This document shows, piece after piece, positions 9,154 through 17,371 of a stretch of 64,000 nt of DNA. The notes below the pieces were generated by a model. That model had not been told where the DNA came from, made no database searches, and was given only the letters and a program-made list of their open reading frames with translations. A program made the translations under genes and the position numbers. Position 1 is the stretch's first letter; each line of letters starts with the position of its first letter. Location of the stretch: NCBI GenBank assembly GCA_020629455.1, contig JAHDDH010000003.1:1-64000 (forward strand), written 5' to 3'. Source of the DNA: Cytophagales bacterium. Its GTDB lineage: Bacteria > Bacteroidota > Bacteroidia > Cytophagales > Amoebophilaceae.

Positions 9154-9657
9154 TTATCCCCAAAAAAGTTTTTGTAACGTAATACCACGCGTTTGCGCTA
9201 CACTTAATGGATCTTTTAATTGCTTTAATGCATCAAATGCAGCACCTACCATATTATTTGTATTTTTTGAACCCTGAGATTTTGATAAGATATTCTTAAT
9301 ACCTGCTAACTCAAATACAATACGTGCTCCACCACCTGCTATTACACCCGTGCCTTTTGCAGCTGGTTTAATAAAAAATTTTCCTCCATTATTTTTTCCT
9401 ACAGCGGTATGAGGTATAGTTTCATTAATAATAGGAATTTTCAGTAGTTTTTTTTTTGCTTGCTCTGCCCCTTTCAGTGTAGCTAAAGAAACTTCATTTG
9501 CTTTCCCTAAGCCATAACCCACAATACCATCATTATTACCCACAACAACCAGTGCAGAAAACCTAAATCTTCTTCCTCCCTTCACCACTTTTGTGACACG
9601 TTTTATTTTTACAACTTTTGTAGAAAAATTGATGTCACTTTTTTGTATTTTTTCCAT
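9154..9657 (-). CDS. rpsE: 30S ribosomal protein S5 (uS5)
   Basis: Decoding-fidelity protein at the mRNA entry, 167 residues. The S5 N-terminal dsRBD-like part is visible as VTKVVKGGRRFRFSALVVVG followed by GIVGYGLGKANEV; the C-terminal domain has AGGGARIVFELAGIKNILSKSQGS. All are standard. It sits between rplR and rpmD. Confidence 0.97.
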   Translation of the reverse strand: MEKIQKSDINFSTKVVKIKRVTKVVKGGRRFRFSALVVVGNNDGIVGYGLGKANEVSLATLKGAEQAKKKLLKIPIINETIPHTAVGKNNGGKFFIKPAAKGTGVIAGGGARIVFELAGIKNILSKSQGSKNTNNMVGAAFDALKQLKDPLSVAQTRGITLQKLFWG

Positions 9658-9672
9658 GTAAATGATAAATTT

Positions 9673-10035
9673 TTAAAATTGGAGACCTTTTTCCCTTGCT
9701 CCTTCTGCAAGAGATGCAATTTGTCCATGGTATAAATAACCTGATCTATCGAATAGAATACGTTGAATTCCCTTTTTTTGTGCTTTTTCTGCTAATACTT
9801 TACCTACTTCCTTTGCGATAAGTATGGTTGCATTTTGTTTCTTTTGTATGGAATTAATATTTAGTGAAGATGAAGATAGAATTGTAAAAGATTTCTCATC
9901 GTCAATTAATTGACAATAAATATTTTTATTACTTCTATAAATAGAAAGTCTGGGAATCAAGGATGTACCAAATATTTTCTTTCTAATTTTTTTGTGTATT
10001 TTTTTTCTTCTATTTTTTTTTTTTTCGCTGTTCAT
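9673..10035 (-). CDS. rplR: 50S ribosomal protein L18 (uL18)
   Basis: 5S rRNA-binding protein, 120 residues. RPRLSIYRS-type motif is present as IPRLSIYRSNKNIYCQLIDD, and the C-terminal FDRSGYLYHGQIASLAEGAREKGLQF is diagnostic. The first codons (NSEKKKNRRKK) hold a 13-A run. Unlike in most genomes, a 149-base gap separates it from rplF upstream. Confidence 0.95.
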   Translation of the reverse strand: MNSEKKKNRRKKIHKKIRKKIFGTSLIPRLSIYRSNKNIYCQLIDDEKSFTILSSSSLNINSIQKKQNATILIAKEVGKVLAEKAQKKGIQRILFDRSGYLYHGQIASLAEGAREKGLQF

Positions 10036-10184
10036 TTTTATTTTAATGAGTATGTAATAGACAGTGTATATATTCAGTAATAAATTATACGTTTTTTAAA
10101 AATTGATTGAAATTTATCTCTTTTGAAATTTGACTAAAAATCAAATAATTTTAATCTAAATGATGGTCATTGTATTGTAAATCT
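10036..10184. other. unusually long spacer inside the ribosomal cluster
   Basis: This 149-base AT-rich stretch separates rplF from rplR, which are normally almost touching; other gaps in this cluster are 0-25 bases. No ORF of L-protein character, tRNA or strong terminator was found. A small 6-bp inverted repeat (ATTTGA / TCAAAT around 10124-10142, 7-base loop) without a T-run is the only structure seen. It may hold an internal promoter or be leftover DNA; neither can be decided by eye. Confidence 0.5.
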
Positions 10185-10739
10185 TTACTTAGACCGTGCT
10201 TTACCTTCTTTTCTTCTAATTTTTTCACCCACAAACTTTATCCCTTTTCCTTTGTAGGGCTCTATTTTTTTAAGTGATTTTATTTTTGCTGCTATTTGCC
10301 CTATCAACTGCTTGTCAATACTTTCTAAAGTAATAATTGGATTTTTCCCTTTTTCTGCATTTACATTTACAATAACTTCTTTGGGAACGAAAAAAAATAT
10401 ATTATGAGAATAACCTAAATGAAGCTCTAGTATATTATTTCGAACATTTGCTTTATAACCTACACCTACTAATTCTAATACTTTTTTATACCCTTGTGTT
10501 ACACCTACAACCATATTATATATTAAAGAACGGTATAGGCCATGCAATGCTTTGCTTTTTTTTTTTTCATCTTTTCTTGAAAGCATAATACACTGATCTG
10601 AAATACTTACATCAATCTCTGGTACAATAAATTGAGAACTAATTTTGCCGCCATTTTTGATGACAATAGTTTTATTTTTACCGTATGTAGCTATAACGTT
10701 TTTTGGTAAATGAATGGGTAACTTTCCTATCCTTGACAT
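10185..10739 (-). CDS. rplF: 50S ribosomal protein L6 (uL6)
   Basis: 184 residues from the ATG at 10739 (MSRIGKLPIHLPKNV); an upstream ATG at 10766 would add nine residues overlapping rpsH and is not favoured. The C-terminal signature is recognisable as KIKSLKKIEPYKGKGIKFVG. L6 lies near the sarcin-ricin loop and the factor-binding site. It lies 11 bases after rpsH. Confidence 0.95.
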   Translation of the reverse strand: MSRIGKLPIHLPKNVIATYGKNKTIVIKNGGKISSQFIVPEIDVSISDQCIMLSRKDEKKKSKALHGLYRSLIYNMVVGVTQGYKKVLELVGVGYKANVRNNILELHLGYSHNIFFFVPKEVIVNVNAEKGKNPIITLESIDKQLIGQIAAKIKSLKKIEPYKGKGIKFVGEKIRRKEGKARSK

Positions 10740-10750
10740 ATAGTTATATT

Positions 10751-11152
10751 TTAATAGACATGGCATAATATTTCTCCACCAACTTTTTTCTTTCTTGCTT
10801 GTTTATCAGTAATAATACCTTTTGAGGTAGAAATAATAGCAATTCCTAACCCATTTAATACCCTAGGCAATTCATATACTTTACACATTTTTCTACATCC
10901 TGGCTTACTGATACGAATAAGTTTTTGAATAGAAAAAAATTTTTTTTCTCTATTGTATTTTAGAAAAATCTTGATGTTTTTTTTATTTTTTTCTTGCTCT
11001 ATTGTTTTATATTTTTCAATATAACCACTTTCAAGAAGCACTTTTGTTATTGCAAGCTTCATTTTTGAAAAAGGAACAAAAACATGTACATGTTTTGCCA
11101 GAATAGCATTTCTTATACTTGTTAAGTAATTAGCAATAGGATCTGTAATCAT
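10751..11152 (-). CDS. rpsH: 30S ribosomal protein S8 (uS8)
   Basis: 16S central-domain binder, 133 residues. It begins MITDPIANYLTSIRNAILAK and ends with the S8 signature GLGIAIISTSKGIITDKQARKKKVGGEILCHVY region. The middle is Lys-rich and a little diverged. S8 is the usual autoregulator of the spc operon; no binding site was looked for in detail. Confidence 0.96.
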   Translation of the reverse strand: MITDPIANYLTSIRNAILAKHVHVFVPFSKMKLAITKVLLESGYIEKYKTIEQEKNKKNIKIFLKYNREKKFFSIQKLIRISKPGCRKMCKVYELPRVLNGLGIAIISTSKGIITDKQARKKKVGGEILCHVY

Positions 11153-11167
11153 TTTTTTAAATTTTTA

Positions 11168-11437
11168 TTACCAACTAGCCTTTTTAATACCTGGGATTTT
11201 TCCTTGGGAAGCCCACTCTCGAAATATAATTCGAGATATACCGAATTTCCTCATATACCCCCTAGATCTTCCTGTAATACTACATCGATTATGTAAACGA
11301 CAAGAAACTGAATTTTTGGGCAGTTTATCAAGCTTTTGGAATTCTTTTGAATTTTTTAGCTCTTGCCGTTTTTTTTTGTATTTCAATACAAGTGCCTCTC
11401 TTTTTTTTTGTCTAATCTTCAAAGATAATTTGGCCAT
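11168..11437 (-). CDS. rpsN: 30S ribosomal protein S14 (uS14)
   Basis: 89 residues, the long zinc-free form: no CxxC pairs are present. The conserved C-terminal part [20 protein letters not shown] and [23 protein letters not shown] identify it. It lies between rplE and rpsH. Confidence 0.96.
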   Translation of the reverse strand: MAKLSLKIRQKKREALVLKYKKKRQELKNSKEFQKLDKLPKNSVSCRLHNRCSITGRSRGYMRKFGISRIIFREWASQGKIPGIKKASW

Positions 11438-11447
11438 AATTCAAAAA

Positions 11448-11996
11448 TTATTGGTTGTTAAAAGGAATACCAAAAGCTTTTAATAAGGCATAACTTTTGT
11501 CAATAATAGGTGTATTTGTAACAAAAGTAATATTCATCCCTATCAGTTTAGTAATTTTATCAATATTTACTTCAGGAAAAATAATTTGCTCTTTAATTCC
11601 TAATGTATAGTTACCTTGAGCATCAAAATATTTTTTACTAACACCCCTAAAATCCCTAACACGAGGCAGGGCAATGTTAATAAATCGATCTAAAAACTCA
11701 TACATACGCTCATTACGTAATGTAACTTTAACACCAATAATCATACCTTCTCTAAGTTTAAAATTAGACACCGATTTTTTTGCTTTTGTAAGCACTCCCT
11801 TTTGACCTGCTATTTGAGTCATTTCTTCTAAAGCAGTGGAAATTTTTTTTTTATCTGATGATAAAGATGCTATACCTTGGTTAATACAAATTTTTTGCAA
11901 CCTAGGTACTTGCATAATAGATGAATAGTTAAATTTTTTTTTTAATAATGGCACTATATCATCCAAATATTTTGCTTTAAGTCTTGGTTTTGACAT
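11448..11996 (-). CDS. rplE: 50S ribosomal protein L5 (uL5)
   Basis: 5S rRNA-binding central protuberance protein, 182 residues. Recognisable pieces are LQKICINQGIASLSSDKK, the GVKVTLRNERMYEFLDRF segment, ALPRVRDFRGVSKKYFDAQGNY and the GMNITFVTNT strand. It follows rplX with a one-base gap. Confidence 0.97.
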   Translation of the reverse strand: MSKPRLKAKYLDDIVPLLKKKFNYSSIMQVPRLQKICINQGIASLSSDKKKISTALEEMTQIAGQKGVLTKAKKSVSNFKLREGMIIGVKVTLRNERMYEFLDRFINIALPRVRDFRGVSKKYFDAQGNYTLGIKEQIIFPEVNIDKITKLIGMNITFVTNTPIIDKSYALLKAFGIPFNNQ

Positions 11997-11997
11997 T

Positions 11998-12318
11998 TTA
12001 TTGTATGAATTTTCCTGTTTTTTTTGAAAATCTCTGTAGTTTTTTTTTATCGTTTAATTTTCTACCTATTCTTGTTGAAAAATCTGTACCCGGCTCTAAA
12101 AGCATAAGATTACTAATATGTATAGGGCCTTCTTTTTTGATTATTCCTCCTTTAGGATTTTTTTCTGTAGGCTTAATATTCTTAAATTGGAAATTAATTC
12201 CTTCTACGATCGCTTTATTTTTTTGAGGCAATACTTTTATTACTTTCCCCTCTTTTTTCTTTTGATTACCTGTAATTACTGTAACCATATCACCTTTTCT
12301 AATATGTAATTTTTTCAT
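11998..12318 (-). CDS. rplX: 50S ribosomal protein L24 (uL24)
   Basis: An assembly-initiator protein of 106 residues. The KOW motif lies at the start (HIRKGDMVTVITGNQKKKEGKV), followed by NPKGGIIKKEGPIHISNLMLL. The order rplN-rplX-rplE is standard. Confidence 0.96.
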   Translation of the reverse strand: MKKLHIRKGDMVTVITGNQKKKEGKVIKVLPQKNKAIVEGINFQFKNIKPTEKNPKGGIIKKEGPIHISNLMLLEPGTDFSTRIGRKLNDKKKLQRFSKKTGKFIQ

Positions 12319-12340
12319 AAAATTTCTTTTGTGATGACCA

Positions 12341-12709
12341 TTATAAAACCTCTGATGCCAGTGAAGCTATTTTCATGAATTTTTTTTCCCTTAATTCCCT
12401 TGCTATGGGCCCAAAAATACGAGTACCCCTAGGCTCTTCATTGTTATTTAAAATAACTGCTGCATTGTCTTCAAAACGAATATATGACCCATCTTTTCTA
12501 CGAATTTCTTTTTTTGTTCTAGCAATTAACGCCTTCACTACTGTACCTTTTTTCAAACTACTAGAAGAGCTTGCATGCTTTACAGAGGCTACAATTTTGT
12601 CGCCAACAGTTGCATATCTTTTTTTTGTCCCTCCTAAAACTCTAATACAAAGTATTTCTTTTGCCCCACTATTATCCATTACTTTTAACCTTGACTCCTG
12701 TTGTATCAT
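12341..12709 (-). CDS. rplN: 50S ribosomal protein L14 (uL14)
   Basis: 122 residues, highly conserved: [54 protein letters not shown] and the end [12 protein letters not shown]. It bridges to 16S and contacts L19. It lies 12 bases after rpsQ. Confidence 0.97.
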   Translation of the reverse strand: MIQQESRLKVMDNSGAKEILCIRVLGGTKKRYATVGDKIVASVKHASSSSSLKKGTVVKALIARTKKEIRRKDGSYIRFEDNAAVILNNNEEPRGTRIFGPIARELREKKFMKIASLASEVL

Positions 12710-12721
12710 AATTAAATTTTA

Positions 12722-12976
12722 TTATTTAGCCTGATGTAAAATTTCAATTACTTGCCAACATTTTTTCTTACTTAAAGGCCTTGTTTCCATAATTTTTACC
12801 ATATCTCCCACATTACATTTATTATATTCATCATGAGATAAAAATTTTTTAGACTTTTTTATTGCTTTTTTGTACAATGGATGTTTGACTTTTCTTTCTG
12901 TCAAAACAGATACAGATTTGTTACATTTATTTGATACAACAATCCCTATTTTTTTTTTTCTATTATGCTTTTGCAT
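12722..12976 (-). CDS. rpsQ: 30S ribosomal protein S17 (uS17)
   Basis: 84-residue OB-fold protein that binds 16S helix 11. Core motifs are GIVVSNKCNKSVSVLTERKVKHPLYKKAI (middle), NKCNVGDMVKIMETRPLSKKK and CWQVIEIL. It is slightly shortened at the N-terminus relative to E. coli. Confidence 0.95.
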   Translation of the reverse strand: MQKHNRKKKIGIVVSNKCNKSVSVLTERKVKHPLYKKAIKKSKKFLSHDEYNKCNVGDMVKIMETRPLSKKKCWQVIEILHQAK

Positions 12977-12995
12977 TGGTATTTATTAATAAAAT

Positions 12996-13190
12996 TTAGG
13001 CTTTTATTTCTAGCTGTCTAATTAAAGTATTAATTCTTGCTATCATACGGCGCACTAATTTTATTTTTATGGGGTTTTCGATTGGAGATACCGCATGAGA
13101 CAGTCTTATTTTTCGAAAATTATTTTGATTTTCTATTTTTTTTTCTTTTAGTTCTTTTAGAGATAACTTTTTAAGCATTGAATATTCCAT
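12996..13190 (-). CDS. rpmC: 50S ribosomal protein L29 (uL29)
   Basis: 64 residues: an LSLKELKEKKIENQNNFRKIR helix and the SHAVSPIENPIKIKLVRRMIARINTL stretch, both typical of L29. MEYSMLKK at the start offers two ATGs four codons apart; the upstream one is used. L29 lies by the exit tunnel and helps dock trigger factor and SRP. The rplP-rpmC-rpsQ order is standard. Confidence 0.92.
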   Translation of the reverse strand: MEYSMLKKLSLKELKEKKIENQNNFRKIRLSHAVSPIENPIKIKLVRRMIARINTLIRQLEIKA

Positions 13191-13208
13191 ATAATTTCAA
13201 ATTAAATT

Positions 13209-13628
13209 TTAAATGGTATAATCTTTTCTTATTGAAAATTTAGTTTGTACAGGTAATTTTTGAGCGGCTAAACTTAATGCTTTTTTTGCAATGGTATATT
13301 CAACACCAGCTATTTCAAACAAAATTTTTCCCGGCTGTACAGGAGCAACCCAATACTCTGGATTACCTTTTCCTTTTCCCATCCTTACTTCAGCAGGTTT
13401 TTTTGTGACAGGCTTATCCGGAAATACACGTATCCACACCTGCCCTCTTCTTTCCATAGCTCTTGTCATAGCAATACGTGCAGCTTCAATCTGCCTTGCT
13501 GTAATCCATTTAGATTCTAGTGTTTTTAGAGCAAAATCACCAAAATGAATTACATATCCCCTACTACATAAACCTTTGATACGCCCTTTTTGTTTTTTTC
13601 TATATTTTGTTCTCTTTGGCTGTAACAT
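13209..13628 (-). CDS. rplP: 50S ribosomal protein L16 (uL16)
   Basis: 139 residues. Conserved blocks: [19 protein letters not shown], the [20 protein letters not shown] helix, [27 protein letters not shown] (in pieces) and [15 protein letters not shown]16 organises the A-site side of 23S rRNA. Confidence 0.97.
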   Translation of the reverse strand: MLQPKRTKYRKKQKGRIKGLCSRGYVIHFGDFALKTLESKWITARQIEAARIAMTRAMERRGQVWIRVFPDKPVTKKPAEVRMGKGKGNPEYWVAPVQPGKILFEIAGVEYTIAKKALSLAAQKLPVQTKFSIRKDYTI

Positions 13629-13634
13629 ATTAAA

Positions 13635-14303
13635 TCAAAATTTTTTTTGTACGTAATTTAGCGACAAGTTAGTTGTCTTATAAATTTCCTTTCTAAAAAT
13701 CCACACTTTAATACCTATTTTTCCATAACTAGTTTCTAATTCTGTAATATGATAATCAATATCACTACGCAATGTATGCAATGGAATTCTCCCTTCTTTA
13801 TAAATTTCTTTTCTAGCCATCTCTGCCCCTCCTATTCTACCTGCAATTCTTATTTTTATTCCTTTAGCCCCATTTCTCAGTGCCAAAGTTATGGCCTGCT
13901 TAATTACTTTTCTATGAGAAGCTCTCGCAGATAATTGCCTGGCAATATTATCACCTACTAGTTTAGCCTCAAGTTCTGGTTTTCGAATTTCAAAAACATT
14001 TATCTGAATATCTTTTTTTGTTATTTTTTTTAACTCCTCACGCAATTTTTCTATTTCCACTCCACCCTTCCCTATCACCATACCTGGCCTTGCCGTATGT
14101 AAAGTTACTATAGTTTTTTTTAAAATTCTTTCAATAACCACCTTTGATAGTTCTGCCTTAGGCAAACGCGCATAGATATAATCACGTAAATTTTTATCTT
14201 CTAATAATTTTTCAGCGAACGTTTTTTTAGGAGAAAACCAATCCGATTCCCATCCCCGTATATAACCTAAACGCAACCCAATAGGGTTAACTTTTTGTCC
14301 CAT
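13635..14303 (-). CDS. rpsC: 30S ribosomal protein S3 (uS3)
   Basis: 222 residues at the mRNA entry site, with helicase-assisting function known for the family. It starts MGQKVNPIGLRLGYIRGWES, has the KH-type loop GMVIGKGGVEIEKL, and the C-terminal GRIGGAEMARKEIYKEGRIPLHTLRSDIDY. The start of the KH domain and the GKGG loop are intact. Confidence 0.97.
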   Translation of the reverse strand: MGQKVNPIGLRLGYIRGWESDWFSPKKTFAEKLLEDKNLRDYIYARLPKAELSKVVIERILKKTIVTLHTARPGMVIGKGGVEIEKLREELKKITKKDIQINVFEIRKPELEAKLVGDNIARQLSARASHRKVIKQAITLALRNGAKGIKIRIAGRIGGAEMARKEIYKEGRIPLHTLRSDIDYHITELETSYGKIGIKVWIFRKEIYKTTNLSLNYVQKKF

Positions 14304-14311
14304 AGTGTTTT

Positions 14312-14659
14312 TTATTGCTTTTGATGATTGACTGAAATAGTAATATGGCTTGTACGCTTTTTGATTCTATTTGCGCGACCTTGTGCTGCAGGATTTATTC
14401 TTTTTAATACAGTCCCTGCATCTACTCTTATTGTATGTATGTATATTCCATCTTCTTCAATAGCATGATTATTATTTTTTTGCTGCCAATTTGATATAGC
14501 AGATTTTATTGTATTTGCTAGATAATTCGCACCTTTTTTAGAAGTTTGTCCCAAAAGATTCAAAGCATAAATAGCCTTTTTTTTTCTAACAATATCAGCT
14601 AAGAGACGTATTTTTCTTGGAGAAATTGGTATATTTTTCAATTGAGCTATTGCTTCCAT
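14312..14659 (-). CDS. rplV: 50S ribosomal protein L22 (uL22)
   Basis: 115 residues lining the exit tunnel. ISPRKIRLLADIVRKKKAIYALNLL and the C-terminal AQGRANRIKKRTSHITISV (after a hairpin around residues 75-95) match L22. It follows rpsS with a three-base gap. Confidence 0.96.
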   Translation of the reverse strand: MEAIAQLKNIPISPRKIRLLADIVRKKKAIYALNLLGQTSKKGANYLANTIKSAISNWQQKNNNHAIEEDGIYIHTIRVDAGTVLKRINPAAQGRANRIKKRTSHITISVNHQKQ

Positions 14660-14662
14660 AAA

Positions 14663-14926
14663 CTATTTTTTTGTGATATGACCCCTAAACACCCGCGTAG
14701 GTGAAAATTCTCCCAATTTATGACCAACCATATTTTCAGTAACATAAACAGGAATAAACTTTTTACCATTATGCACAGCAAATGTGTGCCCTACAAAATC
14801 AGGCGTAATATATGATCTTCTTGACCAAGTTTTTATTGTTTTTTTTGAATTATTCTCATTTAACAAATCAACTTTTTTTTTTAGATGATGGGCTATATAG
14901 GGACCTTTACTAATGGATCTTGGCAT
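14663..14926 (-). CDS. rpsS: 30S ribosomal protein S19 (uS19)
   Basis: 87 residues in the head of the small subunit. Conserved core: [65 protein letters not shown] (in pieces). The ATG overlaps the rplB stop (TAATG). Confidence 0.97.
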   Translation of the reverse strand: MPRSISKGPYIAHHLKKKVDLLNENNSKKTIKTWSRRSYITPDFVGHTFAVHNGKKFIPVYVTENMVGHKLGEFSPTRVFRGHITKK

Positions 14927-15750
14927 TATTTTTTTCTTTTGCTGATAATGAATTGATTAGAATACCTTTTATTTTTTGCTGTTTTTTTACCTTTTGCATA
15001 CAGACCCTGAGCAGACCTCGGATGACCACCAGATGCCTTACCTTCCCCCCCTCCCATAGGATGATCCACAGGATTCATTGCAACACCTCTAACCCTAGGT
15101 TTATTACCCATCCACCTATTTCTCCCTGCCTTGCCTAAACATATATTCATATGATCACCATTAGAAACAGACCCAATAGTAGCCATGCAATTAGCAAGAA
15201 CCATCCTCATTTCCCCTGAAGGCATTTTTAATGTAACATACTTTCCTTCTTTGGCTACTAATTGTATTTTCACACCTGCACTACGCCCCAAAACTCCCCC
15301 CTTACCTGGTATTAATTCTATATTATGAATAAACATCCCCAAAGGTATATTTTTCATAAGCATTGCATTACCCAACTCTGGTGCAACTTTTTCACCGGAG
15401 ACTACAAGGTCTCCTATTTTTATTTTTTCAGGAGCTAAAATATACCGCTTTTCCCCATCCTTATAATACAACAGAGCTATTCGTGCCGTACGAATAGGAT
15501 CATATTCTATAGCCCGAACGGTAGCGGGTACATTTTTTTTTATACGCTTAAAATCAATAAGTCGTATTTTTTGTTTGTGACCACCGCCTTTATTTTTAAT
15601 TGTAATCCTACCAACATTGTTTCTCCCCCCCCTTTTTTTTCTCGTAATGAGTAAAGATTTTTCAGATGCCTTTTGTGTTATATCAGAAAAATTGGGTGCT
15701 ATCCTAAATCTTTGCCCTGGCGTAGTAGGCTTTAACTTTTTAAGTGACAT
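14926..15750 (-). CDS. rplB: 50S ribosomal protein L2 (uL2)
   Basis: 274 residues, needed for subunit association and peptidyl transfer. Typical segments: [53 protein letters not shown], and [21 protein letters not shown] with the functionally important His in the [12 protein letters not shown] loop. The C-terminus [11 protein letters not shown] is normal. Confidence 0.97.
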   Translation of the reverse strand: MSLKKLKPTTPGQRFRIAPNFSDITQKASEKSLLITRKKRGGRNNVGRITIKNKGGGHKQKIRLIDFKRIKKNVPATVRAIEYDPIRTARIALLYYKDGEKRYILAPEKIKIGDLVVSGEKVAPELGNAMLMKNIPLGMFIHNIELIPGKGGVLGRSAGVKIQLVAKEGKYVTLKMPSGEMRMVLANCMATIGSVSNGDHMNICLGKAGRNRWMGNKPRVRGVAMNPVDHPMGGGEGKASGGHPRSAQGLYAKGKKTAKNKRYSNQFIISKRKK

Positions 15751-15769
15751 GATGTTAAGTTATAAAGGA

Positions 15770-16057
15770 TTATGTTTTATAAAGATCTATGACATTACCT
15801 TTTACTAGTTGCACAATAGCTTTTTTGTACCCTGATTTTCTAGTACTAATAACACCTTTTTTTGTGTACTTATTTTTTTTCTTTACAGGATATATCATAG
15901 TATTTATACTGCTTACCTTGACCTTGTATAAAACCTCTACCTCTTTTTTTATCTCATGTTTTTTCGCTTTTATGTTAACCAAAAACCAATAGACATTTTT
16001 TTCGTGTCTTTCAGAGGCTTTTTCTGTTATGAGCGGCTTTTGTAATATATACATCAT
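15770..16057 (-). CDS. rplW: 50S ribosomal protein L23 (uL23)
   Basis: 95 residues at the tunnel exit, docking site for trigger factor and SRP. MYILQKPLITEKASE, VNIKAKKHEIKKEVEVLYKVKVSSINTM and KKNKYTKKGVISTRKSGYKKAIVQL give the family. It abuts rplD with no gap. Confidence 0.94.
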   Translation of the reverse strand: MMYILQKPLITEKASERHEKNVYWFLVNIKAKKHEIKKEVEVLYKVKVSSINTMIYPVKKKNKYTKKGVISTRKSGYKKAIVQLVKGNVIDLYKT

Positions 16058-16687
16058 CTAGACTAAATTTTTACTAATAATATCAATTGACTTTTCACAG
16101 AAAAATATCTTTTCTGCTTTTAGAATTTCATATGTATTTATTTGACTGACATGTATCATTTTGGCATTACTAATATTTTGACTAGCAAGCAAAAAATTCC
16201 TATCCACATCATTTGAAATAAAAAGCACTCTTTGATCAGCACAAGAAAAATTATTCAACACTTGTACACATTGTTTTGTTTTCGGAAACATCAAACGCAT
16301 GTCTTCTAAAATACAAATGCTATTTTCTTGTATTTTTTTACTCAAAACAGATTTTCTTGCCAACTTCTTAACTTTCTTGTTTAACTTAAATCCATGACTA
16401 TTGTTGACTCTTGGACCAAATACACGCCCCCCACCTCTAAATATAGGAGATTTAATACTGCCAGCTCTTGCTGTACCAGTACCTTTTTGCTTTTTAATTT
16501 TTTTTGTTGAACCTTTTATTTCTGCACGCTCTTTTGCCTTATGCGTACCCTGTCTTTTGTTGGCTAAAATTTGCTTTATATCCAAGTAAACTACATGTTC
16601 ATTGGGTGTTATAGCAAAAACATGATCTGAAAGCACTATTTTTTTTTGAGTAGTTTCTCCAGACAATTTAAATACTTCCAATTCCAT
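16058..16687 (-). CDS. rplD: 50S ribosomal protein L4 (uL4)
   Basis: 209 residues. The tunnel loop is seen as KKQKGTGTARAGSIKSPIFRGGGRVFGPR (about residues 66-95), followed by KLNKKVKKLARKSVLSKK. The C-terminal globular part is diverged, as in many AT-rich symbionts. L4 is the S10-operon autoregulator in some bacteria. Confidence 0.95.
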   Translation of the reverse strand: MELEVFKLSGETTQKKIVLSDHVFAITPNEHVVYLDIKQILANKRQGTHKAKERAEIKGSTKKIKKQKGTGTARAGSIKSPIFRGGGRVFGPRVNNSHGFKLNKKVKKLARKSVLSKKIQENSICILEDMRLMFPKTKQCVQVLNNFSCADQRVLFISNDVDRNFLLASQNISNAKMIHVSQINTYEILKAEKIFFCEKSIDIISKNLV

Positions 16688-16689
16688 GG

Positions 16690-17310
16690 CTATTTTTTTA
16701 AAATAATAAATGAATTCCTTGCACCTGGCACAGAACCTTGCAATAAAAGGATATTTTCTTTTGGCATCATTTTTAAAATTTTCAAATTAGCGACCCCTAC
16801 TCTTTTATTACCCGTTTGACCAGCCATACGCATATTTTTAAATACACGAGCAGGATAAGAACATCCACCTATAGAACCTGGCGCACGCTCTCTATTATGC
16901 TGACCGTGAGTTTGCCCCCCAACACCACTAAATCCATGCCTCTTTACCACACCTTGAAAACCTTTCCCTTTAGAAGTTCCTATGACATCTATGTATTCTT
17001 CTTCTTCAAAGATTTCTTGACAATGTACTGCTTTTCCTAGCACAGGAGCGCTTAGCATCAACCCTCGAAACTCAGTGATTGTTGCACAGGGCTCAACATT
17101 AGCTTTTTTAAAATGACCCTGCAAAGGATAGCTTACATTCTTTTTTTTTCCATAGCCTAGCTGTATAGCATCGTATCCGTCTTTTTCTTTTGTTTTTATT
17201 TGAGTAATAAAATTAGGTTCTACCGAGATAACTGTACAGGGTAACTGTTTGTTGTTTTTTGTGTCAAAAACAGTAGTCATGCCTATTTTTTTTCCTATGA
17301 TACCAGTCAT
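16690..17310 (-). CDS. rplC: 50S ribosomal protein L3 (uL3)
   Basis: Early assembly protein near the peptidyl-transferase centre, 206 residues from the ATG at 17310 (MTGIIGKKIGMTTVFD); the frame continues to 17331 but that extension overlaps a promoter-like box and is not L3-like. The signature FSGVGGQTHGQHNRERAPGSIG (in pieces) and RMAGQTGNKRVGVANLKI are present. It is the first gene of the cluster here: no rpsJ precedes it. Confidence 0.95.
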   Translation of the reverse strand: MTGIIGKKIGMTTVFDTKNNKQLPCTVISVEPNFITQIKTKEKDGYDAIQLGYGKKKNVSYPLQGHFKKANVEPCATITEFRGLMLSAPVLGKAVHCQEIFEEEEYIDVIGTSKGKGFQGVVKRHGFSGVGGQTHGQHNRERAPGSIGGCSYPARVFKNMRMAGQTGNKRVGVANLKILKMMPKENILLLQGSVPGARNSFIILKK

Positions 17311-17330
17311 TTTAATTTTTTTGAAAAGCA

Positions 17331-17338
17331 CAAAAATA
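17331..17338 (-). promoter_or_regulatory. candidate -7 box (TATTTTTG) before rplC
   Basis: On the minus strand the sequence TATTTTTG fits TAnnTTTG, the -7 element known for the primary sigma factor of Bacteroidetes. It lies 21 bases before the rplC ATG. No clear TTG lies 19-21 bases further upstream, so only half the promoter is supported. It would make rplC the first gene of the ribosomal transcript. Confidence 0.4.
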
Positions 17339-17371
17339 TAAAAAATAATTTCATTTGGAGAGATCTAGAAA

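Noticed and set aside
12375-12734. 119-codon plus-strand frame opposite rplN
   Set aside because: It mirrors a highly conserved ribosomal gene; no independent evidence of coding.
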